Below are positions 60,967 through 64,000 of a stretch of DNA of 64,000 nt, piece by piece. Both the position numbers and the translations under genes were made by a program. Below the pieces are notes generated by a model that ran no database searches, was not told the origin of the DNA, and saw nothing but the letters and a program-made list of their open reading frames with translations. This DNA is from Thermotomaculum hydrothermale. Lineage in GTDB: Bacteria; Acidobacteriota; Holophagae; Thermotomaculales; Thermotomaculaceae. The stretch covers positions 1,324,501-1,388,500 of the forward strand of contig NZ_AP017470.1 of NCBI RefSeq assembly GCF_016592575.1, given 5' to 3'. Position 1 is the stretch's first letter. Every line of letters starts with the position of its first letter.

Positions 60967-61355
60967 TTATATTGCTCCTTATTTAAGGTTTTTTTATCCC
61001 TGTTATTTTCTTTCAATTCTTTTGAAAGATTTAATATCAACTCGTAGTCTTTTCCATTTGCCGTAAGAATTACACTATTAGGCAAAATCTTTTTTATTTT
61101 GAATAAATCTAAACTATCCCCTACCCTGTAAAATTGATGATTTATTATGGCTATACTGTTGTTTAAAATCCCTGACAAAACAAGGCTGTTTAACAAATCC
61201 TTTACTCTGTCTTTGGGAGAAGAGGGTTTTTGCCCTGAGTTTAGAGTAAGCATAATAATGGAAGGTCTTTTAAAAGGGTTCCTTATTTTTGCAAACCCAC
61301 ACACCTGGAAAAGGAGAATTAAAATAACAGATAAAATTATTTTATTTCTTAACAT
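60963..61355 (-). CDS. pilP: Type IV pilus assembly protein PilP
   Basis: A protein of about 130 residues with a signal peptide starting at ATG 61355 (MLRNKIILSVILILLF); GGAG lies six bases upstream. The longer frame from 61397 adds 14 basic residues and is less likely. The PilP pattern KIRNPFKRPS is followed by LNSLVLSGIL and YRVGDSLDLFKIKKI, corresponding to the homology-region domain that binds PilQ. In PilP of proteobacteria this is a lipoprotein; here no lipobox is seen. Confidence 0.85.
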   Translation of the reverse strand: MLRNKIILSVILILLFQVCGFAKIRNPFKRPSIIMLTLNSGQKPSSPKDRVKDLLNSLVLSGILNNSIAIINHQFYRVGDSLDLFKIKKILPNSVILTANGKDYELILNLSKELKENNRDKKTLNKEQYK

Positions 61356-62001
61356 TTTTTTCTCCTTTTTCCTCTGCTTTTTTCTCGCTAAAGGCATTCA
61401 AATAATACTCTAATTGCATAATTTTAAATGCAGAAAGATTTAATGTTACATTCACATTCCCGTTAATCTCTTCGTTAGCGTCAAAACTCATTCCATTAAT
61501 AAGGAAAAACCTATCTGAATCTTCAATTGCTTTAATAAAATGCAATGCGTGATAAAAATCTCCCTCAAGGTAAATTGACATTGGTATTTCGGTATATGCC
61601 TTGTGCTTAATATAATTTTTCTCATCTAATTCTCTGATAAGATAATTCATCTTTTCCGCTTTAGCAAGTGATTTAACAATTTTTGAAACTTCATCTGTTT
61701 CAGGCACTCTATTTTTTAATTCGTAAAACTTTTGTTCTAATTCTTTCAAATCCTTTTCTTTTTTCTGCATACCGATTTTAACAGTATCTAAAACAGAAAC
61801 TTTGCTTTTTAGCATAAAAACCTTTTGCTCAAGATTGTTGTTTTCGTTTTTCAACATCCTGGTTTTATGTATAGTTGTCATTATTAAACCATAATAAAAG
61901 ATAATAAAAATACAAACAAACATAAAATACGGAAAAATTTTCTGGTCTCTTTCAGGCATTCTTTTAAAATAACTTTCTAACCTTAAAAGAAAACTTCTCA
62001 T
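61342..62001 (-). CDS. pilO: Type IV pilus assembly protein PilO
   Basis: A 219-residue bitopic protein: one helix (about 24-45), a long coiled coil (residues 50-105), then a ferredoxin-like domain with MSIYLEGDFYHALHFIKAIE, the typical PilO core. It forms the inner-membrane alignment complex with PilN and PilM. Overlaps pilN by 4 bases and pilP by 14. Confidence 0.9.
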   Translation of the reverse strand: MRSFLLRLESYFKRMPERDQKIFPYFMFVCIFIIFYYGLIMTTIHKTRMLKNENNNLEQKVFMLKSKVSVLDTVKIGMQKKEKDLKELEQKFYELKNRVPETDEVSKIVKSLAKAEKMNYLIRELDEKNYIKHKAYTEIPMSIYLEGDFYHALHFIKAIEDSDRFFLINGMSFDANEEINGNVNVTLNLSAFKIMQLEYYLNAFSEKKAEEKGEKNVKK

Positions 62002-62591
62002 TTTAACTTCTCCGTATCAAAGGTAAAATTAATGCCAAATGAGTAAAACATAACGCCGTTTTTATCAATTACCTTAAAACTCACCTTAACATTTTTATTA
62101 TCTTTTTCCACATTTGAAACAAAATCATTCAAATCCTTCAGGCTAATTGCTCCTCCCTGAACTTGAACATAAAGAAACCTATTGTCTTTACCTAACAAAT
62201 CAACACTCATTGAATTAGCCCAAACATTATCATTCAAATAACCGGAAAAAATCTCTAAAAATTTACTCCATTTAATTTTCTTTTGGAATAATTTATTAAG
62301 ATTAAAAATTGTTTTGTTTAATGCATTTGATTTAATGTTTAACTCTTTTAGCTTAACTGATAAAGCAAGAAGCTCTTTATCCTTTAAAGACAACTCTTTG
62401 TACTCTGCACTTAACTCTTTATTTTTTTTATACTCCTGAAAATATGAGGTGAGAGACACTCCATAATAAATTAGGAAGAAAAAAATTATTATTGCAGACC
62501 CCCAAAAAGTGATGAGAAAATTTCTATCACTTGGCCATTTTTTTGTAGATAAATCTTTTGAATACAGGTTTATATAGTCTCTTTTAGTCAT
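61998..62591 (-). CDS. pilN: Type IV pilus assembly protein PilN
   Basis: A 197-residue bitopic protein beginning with MTKRDYINLYSKDL; the PilN N-terminal motif that binds PilM is normally (I/R)NLLP, here replaced by YINLYS. Helix at about 27-48, coiled coil, then a ferredoxin-like domain with VQGGAISLKDLNDFVSNVE. Four-base overlaps on both sides within pilMNOPQ. Confidence 0.88.
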   Translation of the reverse strand: MTKRDYINLYSKDLSTKKWPSDRNFLITFWGSAIIIFFFLIYYGVSLTSYFQEYKKNKELSAEYKELSLKDKELLALSVKLKELNIKSNALNKTIFNLNKLFQKKIKWSKFLEIFSGYLNDNVWANSMSVDLLGKDNRFLYVQVQGGAISLKDLNDFVSNVEKDNKNVKVSFKVIDKNGVMFYSFGINFTFDTEKLK

Positions 62592-63601
62592 AACAATAAC
62601 CCAGTCCCCAGTGCAACACTTATCCTTAACGGGTCAATTGAAACATCACCGCACTTTAACTTATTAAGAGGGTTTAACAAATCAACTTCAACCCCCAGAT
62701 GAGTTTCAACATATTTATCTAATCCCCTTATATTTGCCAGACCACCAGTTAAAAATAGTTTTTGTACAGTACCGCCTTTAATCACAGAATTATAGTAACC
62801 AAAACTTTTAGCTAACTCATCTATTAGAATATCCAGAGCTTCTTTGGTTGCCCTATCCAATAATGTATCATCACCAATGGAATATCCTAAATAAAGCTCA
62901 CTTAGTGAAGCAAACTCTATCCCTTCTTTTTGTAGAATATCCTCTAATTCAAAACCGGAAAACCTCAACTGCCTTTCAAACCTCACCATATTATTTTTCA
63001 CTATAGAAAGTGAAGAAACCTTTGCGCCTAAATCCAGCATGGCAACATTATTATCAAGACTTCCCCAAAGCTTTTTACAGAGAGCCTTTAATGCAAATGG
63101 AGGAATTGTAATCACATCCACACCCATATCAGCATGCTCAATAAGAGAAACATACTGTTTTAACACGCTTTTTCTGGCAAGATAGACTTTAACAAGATAT
63201 TTCTGGACAGCCTCATTCTCCGTCACCCCTAAAATTTTATAATCAATATTGTATTCCTCGGGGTCATAATCTATAACTTTTTTCAATTCCCATTTAACAA
63301 CTTCAATAAGTTCATCCTCTGGAACAACTGGAACTCTTATCTCTCTAACAGTTACATGAGACATATTTATACAAAGGTTAACCTTTGTCCCTTTGGCTTT
63401 CAATTTATCCCTTATTGAGGTTAATGCAGGCATAACCAAGACTGGCTCTTCATAAGGATATGAGGTAGAGGATTTAAGAGGAATAATAGCACAATTGTCA
63501 ATATTAACAGAGTCCACAGAACAAAGTCTTACCCCTTTAATTGCCGAGTAACCTAATTCAATTGCCACACAATTCCTTTTTTTAAAGAATTTGCTAATCA
63601 T
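62588..63601 (-). CDS. pilM: Type IV pilus assembly ATPase-like protein PilM
   Basis: A 337-residue actin/FtsA-like protein. Motifs: CVAIELGYSAIKGVRL (phosphate 1), VAMLDLGAKVSSLSIV (phosphate 2) and KLFLTGGLANIRGLDKYV (adenosine). PilM is the cytoplasmic member of the alignment complex. It is the first gene of pilMNOPQ. No clear SD is seen before ATG 63601, unlike the other genes here; the 69-base upstream gap has only a weak promoter-like pair. Confidence 0.92.
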   Translation of the reverse strand: MISKFFKKRNCVAIELGYSAIKGVRLCSVDSVNIDNCAIIPLKSSTSYPYEEPVLVMPALTSIRDKLKAKGTKVNLCINMSHVTVREIRVPVVPEDELIEVVKWELKKVIDYDPEEYNIDYKILGVTENEAVQKYLVKVYLARKSVLKQYVSLIEHADMGVDVITIPPFALKALCKKLWGSLDNNVAMLDLGAKVSSLSIVKNNMVRFERQLRFSGFELEDILQKEGIEFASLSELYLGYSIGDDTLLDRATKEALDILIDELAKSFGYYNSVIKGGTVQKLFLTGGLANIRGLDKYVETHLGVEVDLLNPLNKLKCGDVSIDPLRISVALGTGLLL

Positions 63602-63670
63602 ATTTAAAAAATAACATAATTTTTCAAAATTGCAATATAAATGTTTAATTTTTCACATAGTTAGAATAGT

Positions 63671-64000
63671 CTATCCGAGTAATTTTAAATAAACTTCGAC
63701 TTTTTTATAAATTTCTCTTAACTCTTTATAATTTCTTAACTTACAACCCTGTACTCTGCAAAACTCCATCAAAAACTGATATTTGTATTCAAATTTTTTT
63801 GTTTTAAATTTTAAAAATAAATCTCTTTCTTCTCTAGTTAATAATCCTTTTGAATAGAGCTTTTTTACCTTTCCTAAATTTAATTCCAGATCAATTTCCT
63901 CGCATAGTGAAGTTAACAAAGCAGCAATATCTTTCTCACCAACAATCGGAAAAATTTGATTGTATAATTTTTTATAACTCCCAAACTCTTTCCCCTCAAT
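63671..64000 (-). CDS. Unidentified protein, C-terminal part (runs off the right edge)
   Basis: The minus-strand frame is open from the right edge to a stop at 63671, giving 109 residues. A TTG at 63919 could be mistaken for a start, but the frame continues upstream in coding style (GKEFGSYKKLYNQIFPIVGE). The sequence is helical and charged with EIDLELNLGKVKKLYSKGLL and ELREIYKKVEVYLKLLG. No family is recognised. It lies upstream of pilM in the same direction, so it may belong to the pilus locus. Confidence 0.6.
   Translation of the reverse strand: MEGKEFGSYKKLYNQIFPIVGEKDIAALLTSLCEEIDLELNLGKVKKLYSKGLLTREERDLFLKFKTKKFEYKYQFLMEFCRVQGCKLRNYKELREIYKKVEVYLKLLG

Noticed and set aside
1-64000. CRISPR arrays, tRNA or rRNA genes, replication origin
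   Set aside because: Gene-free gaps are few and short (largest about 460 bases, at 53560-54019) and show no direct-repeat arrays, cloverleaf or rRNA-like sequence.

Overview
This 64 kb, AT-rich window comes from a diderm bacterium. It encodes meso-DAP-type peptidoglycan enzymes, TonB/ExbBD, a seven-MCE LetB-like protein, an outer-membrane barrel, a PilQ secretin and several lipoproteins. A respiratory complex I, a large multiheme cytochrome operon, a selenocysteine peroxiredoxin and radical-SAM ThiH point to an anaerobic or microaerophilic metal- or electrode-respiring lifestyle. The gene set would suit an Acidobacteriota- or Deferribacterota-like lineage, but no rRNA or other decisive marker is present, so the taxonomy is only a guess. 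Almost every gene lies on the minus strand. The exceptions are the plus-strand islet prxU / yceD-rpmF (54.0-55.6 kb) and one transposase.

Layout: 1-3.9 kb carries nuoABCD (nuoD cut by the edge) behind a TPR protein and a DUF4388 protein. 3.9-6.25 kb is exbB-exbD-exbD-tonB. 6.4-7.66 kb is an IS256-family element with perfect 8-bp target duplications. 7.7-12.2 kb holds a BamE-like lipoprotein and a LetA/LetB lipid-transport system with LetA split in two. 12.3-27.2 kb is the division and cell-wall (dcw) cluster from mraZ to ftsZ plus an M24 peptidase, with mraY and murG missing from their usual positions. 27.3-37.9 kb holds two membrane proteins, purA, an exported M3 peptidase, PBP1A, a thiamine-binding protein, an exported PPC-domain protein, a YycJ-like hydrolase and a stand-alone B12-binding domain. 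37.9-42.0 kb is a thi operon (thiE-like, thiF-like, thiS, thiG, thiH) headed by a lytic transglycosylase.

42.6-52.8 kb is a ten-gene, largely overlapping operon that I read as a trans-envelope electron conduit. It encodes an NHL-propeller lipoprotein, a five-haem lipoprotein, an outer-membrane barrel, a second NHL propeller, cytochromes with about 12, 15 and 7 haem motifs, a thioredoxin-like/TPR protein and two small HAMP-type membrane proteins. Just upstream is a separately transcribed tetrahaem cytochrome (own promoter and terminator) homologous to the N-terminal module of the 12-haem protein. It is a candidate extracellular cytochrome-filament subunit.

At 54.0 kb a peroxiredoxin gene reads through an in-frame TGA at the peroxidatic position, followed by a bacterial SECIS-type hairpin. 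From 55.6 kb to the end is the pilMNOPQ operon, followed by an M1-type metallopeptidase and a membrane-protein gene that is cleanly split by a second copy of the same IS in the opposite orientation.
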